From NCBI GenBank assembly GCA_964597045.1, contig CAZQWE010000005.1:1-64000 (forward strand): 64,000 bases of DNA, given 5' to 3'. This DNA is from UBA9655 sp964597045. GTDB taxonomy: Bacteria; Pseudomonadota; Alphaproteobacteria; UBA9655. Positions within the stretch are counted from its first letter, which is position 1, and each line of letters opens with the position of its first letter. The translations under genes were made by a program, and so were the position numbers. This document shows positions 1-7,877 of this stretch, one piece after another. The notes beneath the pieces are model-generated. The model searched no databases, was not told the DNA's origin, and was given only the letters and a program-made list of their open reading frames with translations.

Positions 1-175
1 GCTTCGCAAGTCGCTACCCGCGTATCCCTTCTACTATTCACTTGTCAATGAACAAAAAAACGAACCACATGAACAGTTAACTGCTCTCTGCGGTTTTGTC
101 TTCTTTCACGCTATATGCTTGATTTTTAATCTTAACAAATTTTTAAGAATTTTGCAAATCTTAAGCAACACGCGA
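1..175 (-). other. Probable leader of a stable-RNA (rRNA-type) operon continuing off the left edge
   Basis: This stretch has no credible gene. On the minus strand it lies downstream of a near-consensus promoter (182-210) and holds a boxA-like element (42-54), the layout of a bacterial rRNA leader. The initially transcribed bases just after the -10 box are GC-rich, as at stringently controlled promoters. Whether 16S or 23S rRNA follows cannot be told, because the operon would lie to the left of base 1. The rRNA assignment is inference. Confidence 0.5.
42..54 (-). promoter_or_regulatory. boxA-like antitermination element
   Basis: The minus strand reads TGTTCATTGACAA, close to the rRNA boxA consensus TGCTCTTTAACAA. 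It sits about 120 nt downstream of the predicted start site of the minus-strand promoter, where NusB/NusE-dependent antitermination sites usually lie in rRNA leaders. Confidence 0.5.
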
Positions 176-181
176 GGCATT

Positions 182-210
182 CTTATACGCACACCTTAAA
201 GCCCCGTCAA
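182..210 (-). promoter_or_regulatory. Strong sigma70-type promoter reading toward the left edge
   Basis: The minus strand has -35 TTGACG (210-205), a 17-bp spacer and -10 TATAAG (187-182). It is the closest match to consensus seen in the window. No coding region follows within the window, which supports an RNA gene to the left. Confidence 0.65.
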
Positions 211-230
211 TCATATTTTTGAAAATTGTT

Positions 231-251
231 TTCTTAACTGAAAATGACCAT
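231..251 (+). repeat. 21-bp direct repeat, copy 1
   Basis: This sequence begins TTCTTAACTGAAAATG and matches 855-875 at 19 of 21 positions. The copy lies about 20 bp upstream of the -35 box of the minus-strand rRNA-type promoter, so it could be an activator or UP-type site. Function unknown. Confidence 0.5.
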
Positions 252-276
252 CCAGAAAGGGATGATGCCCTGTAAA

Positions 277-305
277 ATCCACCCACCATGACTTGGTGGG
301 TGGAT
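277..305 (-). terminator. 12-bp perfect hairpin, probable terminator of the 373-747 gene
   Basis: A perfect 12-bp stem (277-288 with 294-305) encloses a 5-nt loop. On the minus strand it is followed by a short T run. It lies about 70 bp past the stop of the minus-strand gene at 373-747 and before the rRNA-type promoter, so it would insulate the two. The T tract is short, so termination efficiency is uncertain. Confidence 0.55.
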
Positions 306-372
306 ATCCTAATCACCCGAGTCACATACGCTCTCTATAACTTAACAGAAGGCGCATCAACTCTTCCAGAAT

Positions 373-747
373 TTATTTCTCTTTCGATTCTTGGATCTTA
401 TCTTTTGCTGCTTCGACAGAATCCTTCGCAGACTCTACCGCATCTTTTGATGCCTCATAGTCTGGAGCTTTGGGATCCATTTTTTCTAGGCCACTCTCAA
501 GATCTTTAACTTTCCCCTCTAACTCTGGGAGTTTGCTTTCCATCTGCTTTACCTCATCCCCAGAAAGTTTGGTACTTGGATTATCTAACTTTTCTGCGGC
601 TTCATCAAGCTTTTGCGCGCTCTTATCAATTGCCTCAATTTTGGCATCTTGTGCCGCATCTTGTGCGTTCGCGTGACTCCATTCGTTGATTGTTGCAACT
701 GTAGAAAGTCCTACAAGGATAAATAATTTTAAAATGTTTTTAGACAT
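373..747 (-). CDS. Exported coiled-coil protein of unknown function
   Basis: The 124-residue product begins with a basic, hydrophobic signal peptide with a likely cleavage after SHANA. It then consists almost entirely of charged helical sequence rich in Lys, Glu, Asp and Ala (about residues 30-124), with heptad-like spacing typical of a coiled coil. No catalytic motif is seen and no family was recognised. A GGAG ribosome site lies 7-8 nt before the ATG, which supports the start. The gene is divergent from the subtilisin-like protease gene; the intergenic region contains an AT-rich palindrome. A periplasmic or secreted structural protein is plausible but unproven. Confidence 0.7.
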   Translation of the reverse strand: MSKNILKLFILVGLSTVATINEWSHANAQDAAQDAKIEAIDKSAQKLDEAAEKLDNPSTKLSGDEVKQMESKLPELEGKVKDLESGLEKMDPKAPDYEASKDAVESAKDSVEAAKDKIQESKEK

Positions 748-819
748 GTGAAGTCTCCAATATTTTTAGTTTAAAAAAATAGGCACATCATTGTGCTTTA
801 TCCCTTAATATCAGCATAT

Positions 820-838
820 CATTAATAATTTATTAATG
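820..838. promoter_or_regulatory. AT-rich palindrome in a divergent promoter region
   Basis: Perfect 9-bp arms (CATTAATAA and its complement) flank a single central T. It lies between the exported coiled-coil gene and the protease gene, so it could be a shared operator. In AT-rich DNA this may also arise by chance. Confidence 0.3.
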
Positions 839-854
839 CATTTGCCCCCTTGAT

Positions 855-875
855 TTCTTAACCGAAAATTACCAT
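855..875 (+). repeat. 21-bp direct repeat, copy 2
   Basis: This copy begins TTCTTAACCGAAAATT and matches 231-251 at 19 of 21 positions. It ends 30 bp before the protease start codon at 905, so it may overlap that promoter. Confidence 0.5.
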
Positions 876-904
876 ATACATTATGAAGTATTTAGGAAGA
901 ATGT

Positions 905-1903
905 ATGTTAAATCGATTTTTATTTCTCACCTGCGTTCTCGTCTTCTTTGGTTATCTAGGCCATAAGATATGGCATGACAACTCCATAAACCCCCAAGTT
1001 TTAGTCGAGGCACTCCATGCCCATGAACAGCATTTAGATGGATCCGGTATTACAGTCGTTGTCATCGATGAAGGATTTGATGATCTTCATTCCGCTTTAA
1101 AAGCAAACTTTAGCCCCTTTCAATACAACACAGATCATAGTACACGCGATGTATCAGAATCGATTACTTACGAAAATGGACGTTTTCAGATTGAAAGCCA
1201 CGGAACTCATGTTTCTGGGATTATTGCCAGTATTGCCCCTTGCGTAAAAATTATTCCGATTAAGGTCGGCGGATTTGGTGGAGATCAATCCTTTGTGAAG
1301 GCCCTTAAGCTTGCTGCTACAACAAAAGCTCATGTTGTCAATATCTCCATGAAGCTTACCCTTACAGGACGTGAAATCGGGCTTAATGTTCGTAGTGCCC
1401 TCACTGAATTAGCTAATTCAGGAAAACTCATTGTTATTGCAGCTGGAAATGATAACATTTCCATGTTGGAGACGGCTTACACTTCAAGCCTTGTAGAACT
1501 GTCTCAAGACCCTCAAATCAAAGGAAGACTTCTTATTGTTGGCGCTTCAACCTATGAGAAAGGGAAGGAAAAAAAAGCTGACTTTAGCAACTATCCCGGA
1601 CTTTCTTTTTATGGGAACCCCAATAAATATTTTATTACAGCCCCTGGTGATAAAATTATCTCAACGATTACAGGCAGCAAATATGGAGAAAAGTCAGGAA
1701 CCTCTATGGCAACGCCTATCGTTGTGGGAGCCGCTTCAATTCTTAAACAAGCCTATCCTCATCTGCTTGCTGATCAGATTGCAATTCTATTACTTAATTC
1801 TGCTCGTCGCGTTTCTCTTGATGGGAAAGAACTCCCAACGCGTGAATTTGGCGCTGGGATTGTGAATTTGAAATCTGCTTTAGAACTCGGGAAAACGATA
1901 TAA
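905..1903 (+). CDS. Subtilisin-like serine protease (S8 family)
   Basis: The 332-residue product carries the S8 triad in order: Asp55 in VVVIDEGFDD, His99 in ESHGTHVSG and Ser267 in GTSMATP. The oxyanion Asn182 is in AAGND. An N-terminal hydrophobic segment (residues 4-18) is a signal peptide or membrane anchor. Only about 30 residues separate it from the catalytic domain, so there is no room for a classical inhibitor propeptide. The start has AGGAAG 5 nt upstream. The enzyme would act in the periplasm or outside the cell. Substrate unknown. Confidence 0.88.
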   Translation: MLNRFLFLTCVLVFFGYLGHKIWHDNSINPQVLVEALHAHEQHLDGSGITVVVIDEGFDDLHSALKANFSPFQYNTDHSTRDVSESITYENGRFQIESHGTHVSGIIASIAPCVKIIPIKVGGFGGDQSFVKALKLAATTKAHVVNISMKLTLTGREIGLNVRSALTELANSGKLIVIAAGNDNISMLETAYTSSLVELSQDPQIKGRLLIVGASTYEKGKEKKADFSNYPGLSFYGNPNKYFITAPGDKIISTITGSKYGEKSGTSMATPIVVGAASILKQAYPHLLADQIAILLLNSARRVSLDGKELPTREFGAGIVNLKSALELGKTI

Positions 1904-1971
1904 GTTTGCAATCCCGCATTGCACTTAATCTCGAAAATCAGTATAAAAACTAAAAATCAAAGAAGTGCTCA

Positions 1972-2628
1972 ATGACTGATTTTGCCTTAACACGTGACAT
2001 TATGGTACAAAGCCAAATTATTCCTGAGGAAGTCAGTAATCCTAGAATATTGGAAGCATTTAAAGTTATCCCTAGAGAACGGTTTGTACCCCGTCAACTC
2101 TCACGTGTGGCATACATGGACTGCAACTATTCCTTTAAGAAGGGACGCATTCTCCTGAGACCTGCAACCCTTGCCAAACTTATCAATGCTTTAAATCCTC
2201 AACCCTCAGATAAAATCCTATATCTTGCCTGCGCAACTGGATATGGCCCCGCGATCCTTGGTCAGTTAGACGCCAGGGTGTTTGCTCTTGATTCTGATGA
2301 ATCTTTTACAACTGAGGCTGAGCAAATCATCAATGATTTACAATTGCCAACGGTTGAAGTTATTCTTGGTCCTCTGGCTGAAGGATGGGAGCAAGAAGCA
2401 CCCTTTGATAAAATTTTGATTGAGGGTTGCGTTGAACGACTCCCTAAATCTCTTATCACTCAACTGAAGGAAGAGGGGGAGATTGTCACCATTAAAAGCA
2501 AAGGAGATCAAGGCATGCAAGCTGTTAAATTGATTAAGAAAAAGGGAGCCCTCACGGAAATCCCCCTCTTTGATGCATTTGCGCCACGCCTTAAAGCCTT
2601 TCGTTTTGCAACCCGATTTGTTTTTTAG
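1972..2628 (+). CDS. pcm: Protein-L-isoaspartate O-methyltransferase family protein
   Basis: The 218-residue product matches the PCMT family, which methylates isoaspartyl residues in damaged proteins using S-adenosylmethionine. The N-terminal helix region is typical (MVQSQI, then FKVIPRERFVP). In the Rossmann fold the SAM-binding loop reads ACATGYGPA instead of the usual GxGxG, about residues 86-94. Gene order (this gene, tolC, popZ-like, valS) is conserved in alphaproteobacteria, where this divergent PCMT paralogue commonly precedes tolC. True isoaspartyl repair activity is not certain because the SAM loop is atypical. Confidence 0.82.
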   Translation: MTDFALTRDIMVQSQIIPEEVSNPRILEAFKVIPRERFVPRQLSRVAYMDCNYSFKKGRILLRPATLAKLINALNPQPSDKILYLACATGYGPAILGQLDARVFALDSDESFTTEAEQIINDLQLPTVEVILGPLAEGWEQEAPFDKILIEGCVERLPKSLITQLKEEGEIVTIKSKGDQGMQAVKLIKKKGALTEIPLFDAFAPRLKAFRFATRFVF

Positions 2629-2685
2629 TGTAAAAGAATTTTAATCCGTGTATATTACAAGCTAGTCTAAGGTGAAAATTAACAA

Positions 2686-4143
2686 ATGAAAATGAAATCC
2701 ACGCAATTAGGTCCGGTATTTGTACTGTTGGTATCAAGTTCTTTCTTGAATGATCCCTGTTTTTCGGCGAGTCCCCTAACGCCAACGGAAGTCAAGCAGA
2801 ACGAACGTCCACTTACACTTCAAGAAACCTTAGAACGTGCTTACATGCAAAACGCTGCTCTTGACGCTGCTAGAGCGACCTTACGCGCTACAGATGAAAC
2901 GGTGTCTCAAGCCAATGCGGCCTGGAGACCCAGTCTTTCTGTCACCGGGAATCAAACGTGGAACCAAACAAATTCATTTGATAATATTCCCAATCAGCGT
3001 CAGGCACAAACAAACTATCTGGCTCAAATCCAACAAAACGTCTATCAAGGGGGAAGAACGGAAGCGACTTTAGGACAAGCCGAAAGTAGCGTACTGGCCG
3101 GAAAAGCGGGATTATTTACAACTGAACAACAGACACTGACGAATGCTGTAACAGCTCACGCTTCCGTGATATCGACCGAGGAAAAACTAAAGTACTTGAG
3201 GCAAAGTGAGGATTTTTATCGTATCAACTTAGAGCGGGTTAAAGCCCAGTTCGAGGTCGGTGAAAAAACCCTCACCGAAGTGGCTCTCATTGAAGCCGGG
3301 TATGAGGATGCGAAAGCAAACGTTGCCTCAGCTATTGCTAATTTAGAGTCAGCTATCGCTACCTATAAAAACCAGGTTGGAACTCCACCCGGAAAACTAG
3401 CGCCAGCAGATATTATCGTCGAGATTCCCAAAGAATATGATGAAGTCATTGAAACAGCAAAAGTTAAGAATCCTACAATTATACAGGCTCGGTATAGCTT
3501 AGAGGCCGCTCAATATAATGTTCAAATTCAAGCTTCTCAACTCCTGCCTACGGTTGGAGTGAATGCGGGGGTGGGTAATAACAGAAACCAAAATAATGTA
3601 GCAATAAATCGTAATGTGCAAAAAAATACTCAATTTCAAATGGGCACTACCGTAACAGTACCCATTTATTCGCAAGGTATTCCCAACTCTCAAGTACGGC
3701 AAGCTTATCAACAAGTTGCTCAGCAGAAAGTCCAACTTGTTGGAACCCAGCGTCAGGTTGAGCAAGATGCCCGAACCGCATGGGAAGGATTACTCGCTGC
3801 TCGTGAAGCTGTTAAGAGTCGTTTAGCCTCTGTCAAAGCCCAACAACTCGCCGTTGAAGGAATCGTTGAAGAAGCTTTTGTCGGTACAAAAACCTATGTT
3901 GATGTTCGTGAGCTTGAACAAGAATTGATCACACAACAAATCGCACTGGTGGACGCTCAGCAAAATTTGATCACATCAACCTATGCTGTCCTCTCTTCAA
4001 TGGGTAAACTCACAGCACGTGATCTGCATCTCAAAGTTAAATACTACGACCCAGATGCTTACTACAGAGAATTTAGAGATGCCTGGATTCAATTCTGGGA
4101 AGGACAAGATCGACGTTACGTCAGAGATGGTGATGTTTCATGA
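2686..4143 (+). CDS. tolC: TolC family outer-membrane efflux/secretion channel
   Basis: The 485-residue protein has a signal peptide and the duplicated outer-membrane efflux domain (about residues 40-235 and 245-450). It is dominated by long Ala/Gln-rich helices, as in the TolC alpha-barrel tunnel. It would form the trimeric outer-membrane exit duct for type I secretion or tripartite pumps. It is separate from the RND operon at 46.4-52.0 kb, which has its own lipoprotein channel, so it more likely serves other transporters. The stop overlaps the next start by 4 nt, indicating translational coupling to the popZ-like gene. Confidence 0.9.
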   Translation: MKMKSTQLGPVFVLLVSSSFLNDPCFSASPLTPTEVKQNERPLTLQETLERAYMQNAALDAARATLRATDETVSQANAAWRPSLSVTGNQTWNQTNSFDNIPNQRQAQTNYLAQIQQNVYQGGRTEATLGQAESSVLAGKAGLFTTEQQTLTNAVTAHASVISTEEKLKYLRQSEDFYRINLERVKAQFEVGEKTLTEVALIEAGYEDAKANVASAIANLESAIATYKNQVGTPPGKLAPADIIVEIPKEYDEVIETAKVKNPTIIQARYSLEAAQYNVQIQASQLLPTVGVNAGVGNNRNQNNVAINRNVQKNTQFQMGTTVTVPIYSQGIPNSQVRQAYQQVAQQKVQLVGTQRQVEQDARTAWEGLLAAREAVKSRLASVKAQQLAVEGIVEEAFVGTKTYVDVRELEQELITQQIALVDAQQNLITSTYAVLSSMGKLTARDLHLKVKYYDPDAYYREFRDAWIQFWEGQDRRYVRDGDVS

Positions 4144-4628
4144 TGAACGAACAGGTTAAGCATGAACCCTCAATGAATGAAATTTTAGCCTCCATTAGGC
4201 AAATATTATCCGACCCTTCAGATAAACGAGATGAGTATGACATGAGAAAAATGAGTGATGAAGATATCTTAGATTTAACCCATCTCCTCCCCGATGAAGC
4301 AAATTCAAGTATCTCCTTTAAAAAACAAGAAAAGATCGCTCTTAAAACAGCAAAGAAAGAGTTACATCAACCGATTGACCCAACCTTGAAGAAAGGATCG
4401 GTTTCTTTGGATCAACAGGACCTCATGCGACTTCTTAAGGAAAAGAGAGAGATTCCAGCGAATGCTTCCAAGAATTTTGAGGGAACAGATCAAAGCTTTG
4501 AAAACATGGTTCGGGAAACACTCAAACCCCTGGTAAAGGACTGGCTTGATGCCCATTTGCCTTCCCTTATCCGTGAAATCACTAATGACCATATCGAGAA
4601 AATGGTACGTCAATTTGTCTTAAAATAG
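4140..4628 (+). CDS. popZ: PopZ-like polar organizing protein (DUF2497)
   Basis: The 162-residue protein has the two conserved PopZ ends: an N-terminal amphipathic helix (NEILASIRQILSD, near residue 13) and a C-terminal three-helix oligomerisation region (about residues 120-162, with LKPLVKDWLDAHLPSLI). A charged, variable linker joins them. In Caulobacter, PopZ forms a polar matrix that tethers ParB-parS centromeres. Location between tolC and valS is the family's usual place. Two adjacent Met codons (4140, 4143) make the exact start ambiguous. Two parS sites occur in this same window. Confidence 0.8.
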   Translation: MMNEQVKHEPSMNEILASIRQILSDPSDKRDEYDMRKMSDEDILDLTHLLPDEANSSISFKKQEKIALKTAKKELHQPIDPTLKKGSVSLDQQDLMRLLKEKREIPANASKNFEGTDQSFENMVRETLKPLVKDWLDAHLPSLIREITNDHIEKMVRQFVLK

Positions 4629-4644
4629 TAGCTGATTGTTTAAT

Positions 4645-7293
4645 ATGTTAGAGAAAAATTTTGACCCAAAAGCCGTAGAAGAAAAACTTTATGAAACTTG
4701 GGAAAATGCTGGCTTGATGTCAACTGGCAAAAGACCCCAAGCTGATCCCTATACCATTATGATGCCTCCGCCCAACATCACAGGCAGTCTTCACATGGGT
4801 CACGCATTTACTTTTACCCTTCAAGATATCCTTATTCGCTTTCAACGAATGCTTGGGAAAGACGTCCTTTGGCAACCAGGAACAGATCATGCCAGTATTT
4901 CGACACAAATGGTGGTGGAAAGAAAGCTTGAGGCAGAAGGCAAAACAAGACAAGACCTCGGACGTGAAAAATTTCTCGCCCGTGTTTGGGATTGGAAAAC
5001 TGAATCTGGAGGTATCATCAATACCCAGCTGAGGCGACTCGGCGCATCACCCGACTGGAGCCGAGAACGTTTTACCCTTGATGAAGGACTGAGTGCGGCT
5101 GTCCGCCATGTCTTTGTGGAGCTCTACCGTCAGGGTCTTATTTACCAAGCCAAACGACTCATTAACTGGGATCCCAAACTTCAAACGGCCATATCAGATA
5201 TTGAAGTTGAAAATTTGCCCCTCAAAGGCGCAATGTATTATTTCCGTTACCCTATTGAAGGATCCAGTGAATCCATTGTTATCGCAACTAGCCGCCCCGA
5301 AACTGTTTTTGGCGATACAGCCGTTGCTGTCCACCCCGAGGATGAAAGGTACCAGAATCTTATTGGAAAGATGATTCGTCACCCCTTAACCCATCAACTC
5401 ATTCCAATCATTGGAGATCTTCATGCAGATCCTGAAAAGTTTACAGGAGCCGTTAAAATAACACCTGCCCACGATTTCAATGACTTTGAAGTCGGGCGCC
5501 GTCACAACCTTCCCATGATTAATATTTTTGACGCCAATGCTTGTCTTAATGAGAATGTGCCTTTTTCCTATAAAGGCCTTGACCGGTTTGAAGCTCGGAA
5601 AAAGGTTATTCATGACATGGAAACTCTCGGCTTATTTGATAGAGAGGAAAAGACAGAAATCCCAACCCCTCACGGAGAAAAATCAGGTGTTGTGATTGAG
5701 CCCTGGCTCATGGATCAATGGTACGTTGATGCAGCAACCCTTGCAAAACCAGCTTTAAAGGCTGTTGAAGAAGGTACAACGCGTTTCGTTCCGGAATATT
5801 GGGAAAATACTTATTTTGAATGGTTACGGAATATTCAACCTTGGTGTATTTCCCGCCAGCTTTGGTGGGGGCATCGAATTCCTGCATGGTATGGACCTGA
5901 TGGAAAAACCTTTGTGGCAAACTCGGAAGAAGAAGCCCAAAATGATGCAAATCAGTATTATAAGCAAGAAGTTGAATTAACCCAGGATGAAGACGTTTTA
6001 GATACATGGTTTTCATCAGCTCTCTGGCCCTTTTCAACTTTGGGCTGGCCTGAAGAAACACCTTCTCTAAAGCGCTACTACCCAACGGATGTCCTCATTA
6101 CAGGTCATGACATAATTTTCTTCTGGGTCGCTCGCATGATGATGATGGGTCTTCATTTTACGAAAGAAGTTCCCTTTAAAACAGTCTATATCAATGCGTT
6201 GGTCCGGGATGAAAAAGGACAGAAGATGTCCAAGACAAAAGGGAATGTGGTTGATCCCCTTATCCTTATTAATACGTTTGGGGCTGATGCTCTAAGGTTT
6301 ACTTTAGCTGCCCTTGCAGCTCCAGGACGCGACGTTAAATTTGCTCAAACACAAGTTGAAGGGTACAGAAATTTCACAACGAAACTCTGGAATGCAACTC
6401 GTTTTGCAGATATGAATGGAGCGGCCTTTGATCCCCATTTTAACATTCACACCCTCCACGTTCCTATCAACCAATGGATTGTTGATCAAATTTCAACTCT
6501 TGCTAATGATGTAAAAGAAGCTCTTGAATCATACAAATTCAACGAAGCCGCTCATTTGCTTTATCATTTTATCTGGGGCACTTTCTGCGATTGGTATCTT
6601 GAGTTTTGCAAGCCAAAGTTTGCTCTAGAGGGTAAGGAAAAGACGGAGACACAAAAAACAGTTGCTTACGTTTTAGATCATATCGTCAGGCTTTTACATC
6701 CCTTTACTCCTTATATCACGGAAGTACTCTGGGCCCACCTTCATCCTGAAGCTGGCCTTTTAATGGGGGCTTCATGGCCAAAGGCAGAGAAAACAACCTA
6801 TATTGAGTCTAGCGAGGATATTGAATGGCTCATTCAGGTCATTTCCGAAATCCGAAGTGTTCGTGCGGAAATGAATGTCCCTGCAGGAGCTCTGCTAGAT
6901 GTAAGCTTTTTTGATGCAGGTCCCACGACTCATCGACGTATTAAGGATTTCGAAGATTTACTTCTAAGGCTCGCTCGACTGAAACATATTAAAGTTTTCA
7001 GTGAAGCATTGTCTCCTCAAGATGCCGTTGGATCTGTACAAGCCGTTGTCCTTGAGGCAACAATCCTCATTCCTCTTGAAGGAATGATCGATATTAAGGC
7101 TGAAAAAGAACGCCTTCAAAAAGAGCTCAAGAAAGCCTCAGCTGAAATTGCTGAAGTGACAAAGAAGCTTTCAAATAAAGACTTTATGGCACGAGCGCCA
7201 CAAGATATAATAGAGACGCAGCAAAAACGCCTTGATGAGGCTAATCTTGCAAGCCATAAGTTAACTCAGGCCCTCACCCGGTTGGGATTATGA
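4645..7293 (+). CDS. valS: Valyl-tRNA synthetase
   Basis: This is a class I aminoacyl-tRNA synthetase of about 882 residues, normal length for ValS. It shows the HIGH-type signature PNITGSLHMGHA near residue 47, the editing (CP1) domain, the class I loop GQKMSKTKGNVVDP, an anticodon-binding domain and the C-terminal coiled-coil arm (about residues 815-880) specific to ValS. The KMSKS motif is KMSKT, a conservative change. The ATG at 4645 gives the usual MLEKNFDP opening; an in-frame TTG lies 9 nt upstream. The stop overlaps the following acetyltransferase start by 4 nt. Confidence 0.95.
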   Translation: MLEKNFDPKAVEEKLYETWENAGLMSTGKRPQADPYTIMMPPPNITGSLHMGHAFTFTLQDILIRFQRMLGKDVLWQPGTDHASISTQMVVERKLEAEGKTRQDLGREKFLARVWDWKTESGGIINTQLRRLGASPDWSRERFTLDEGLSAAVRHVFVELYRQGLIYQAKRLINWDPKLQTAISDIEVENLPLKGAMYYFRYPIEGSSESIVIATSRPETVFGDTAVAVHPEDERYQNLIGKMIRHPLTHQLIPIIGDLHADPEKFTGAVKITPAHDFNDFEVGRRHNLPMINIFDANACLNENVPFSYKGLDRFEARKKVIHDMETLGLFDREEKTEIPTPHGEKSGVVIEPWLMDQWYVDAATLAKPALKAVEEGTTRFVPEYWENTYFEWLRNIQPWCISRQLWWGHRIPAWYGPDGKTFVANSEEEAQNDANQYYKQEVELTQDEDVLDTWFSSALWPFSTLGWPEETPSLKRYYPTDVLITGHDIIFFWVARMMMMGLHFTKEVPFKTVYINALVRDEKGQKMSKTKGNVVDPLILINTFGADALRFTLAALAAPGRDVKFAQTQVEGYRNFTTKLWNATRFADMNGAAFDPHFNIHTLHVPINQWIVDQISTLANDVKEALESYKFNEAAHLLYHFIWGTFCDWYLEFCKPKFALEGKEKTETQKTVAYVLDHIVRLLHPFTPYITEVLWAHLHPEAGLLMGASWPKAEKTTYIESSEDIEWLIQVISEIRSVRAEMNVPAGALLDVSFFDAGPTTHRRIKDFEDLLLRLARLKHIKVFSEALSPQDAVGSVQAVVLEATILIPLEGMIDIKAEKERLQKELKKASAEIAEVTKKLSNKDFMARAPQDIIETQQKRLDEANLASHKLTQALTRLGL

Positions 7294-7736
7294 TTCAAAT
7301 TAAAACATTTGAAGAACTTACGAACAGTGAACTTTATGAAATCCTTAAACTTCGTCAGAACATCTTTATTATTGAGCAACGAATCATCTACCCTGATTTA
7401 GATGATAAGGATTTTAACTCACTGCATATGTGGATAGAGGAGAACGGTATTCAATCCTATTTACGAATGATCCCGCTCAAACAAGAAAAAACCTTATCTA
7501 TAGGGCGCGTCTTAACAACGCTTCAGATGCGGGGGAAAGGAGCGGCTCGAAGACTCATAAAAGCTGCTCTCGATTTTGCTAAGACGCAGTATTCTGGTTG
7601 GTCTATTCATTTACATGCTCAAGAATATTTAAAGGATTTTTATGGCTCTTTGGGTTTTGTCGAAACAGGATCTGTCTTTTATTATCCCGATGAAGACCCC
7701 GTTCCCCATGTTCCGATGGAATATCAGGGAAGTTAA
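7290..7736 (+). CDS. elaA: ElaA-like GNAT N-acetyltransferase
   Basis: The 148-residue protein matches the ElaA branch of GNAT acetyltransferases. It shows LRQNIFIIEQ near the N-terminus, the acetyl-CoA loop QMRGKGAARRLI (about residues 90-101) and the C-terminal LKDFYGSLGFVETG signature (about residues 112-125). The substrate of ElaA proteins is not established. It overlaps valS by 4 nt and is probably translated from the same message. A strong inverted repeat follows at 7790. Confidence 0.82.
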   Translation: MIQIKTFEELTNSELYEILKLRQNIFIIEQRIIYPDLDDKDFNSLHMWIEENGIQSYLRMIPLKQEKTLSIGRVLTTLQMRGKGAARRLIKAALDFAKTQYSGWSIHLHAQEYLKDFYGSLGFVETGSVFYYPDEDPVPHVPMEYQGS

Positions 7737-7789
7737 CATATAAACACTCTGCCCGCCGCCCCGAGATGTGGGAGTTACGCAAAAATATC

Positions 7790-7819
7790 GACCATTCGGG
7801 AGTAAATTCCCGAATGGTC
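7790..7819. promoter_or_regulatory. 12-bp perfect inverted repeat at the AAA_14 promoter
   Basis: The arms GACCATTCGGGA (7790-7801) and its exact complement (7808-7819) flank a 6-nt loop. The core TTCGGGA recurs a third time at 7827-7833, inside the spacer of the promoter that starts at 7820. The repeated core at a promoter is more like an operator than a terminator, although the hairpin could also terminate the valS-elaA transcript. Confidence 0.65.
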
Positions 7820-7847
7820 TTGACTTTTCGGGAATATGATCCATAAT
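7820..7847 (+). promoter_or_regulatory. Promoter of the first AAA_14/DUF4143 ATPase with embedded operator core
   Basis: TTGACT (7820-7825), a 16-bp spacer and CATAAT (7842-7847) form a good sigma70 promoter. TTCGGGAAT at 7827-7835 in the spacer repeats the core of the adjacent palindrome. Transcription would start near 7855, which rules out the upstream in-frame ATG at 7836 as the protein start. Confidence 0.6.
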
Positions 7848-7877
7848 AGTCGAAACAAAAATCGTTTAAGGATGACG

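Noticed and set aside
132..146. TTAA-N7-TTAA, a CtrA-box-like sequence in the rRNA-type leader
   Set aside because: The region is very AT-rich, so this short pattern is expected by chance, and it lies downstream of the promoter.
7836..7877. In-frame upstream start for AAA_14 copy 1
   Set aside because: The ATG at 7836 lies inside the promoter between the -35 and -10 boxes; ATG 7878 has a proper ribosome site.
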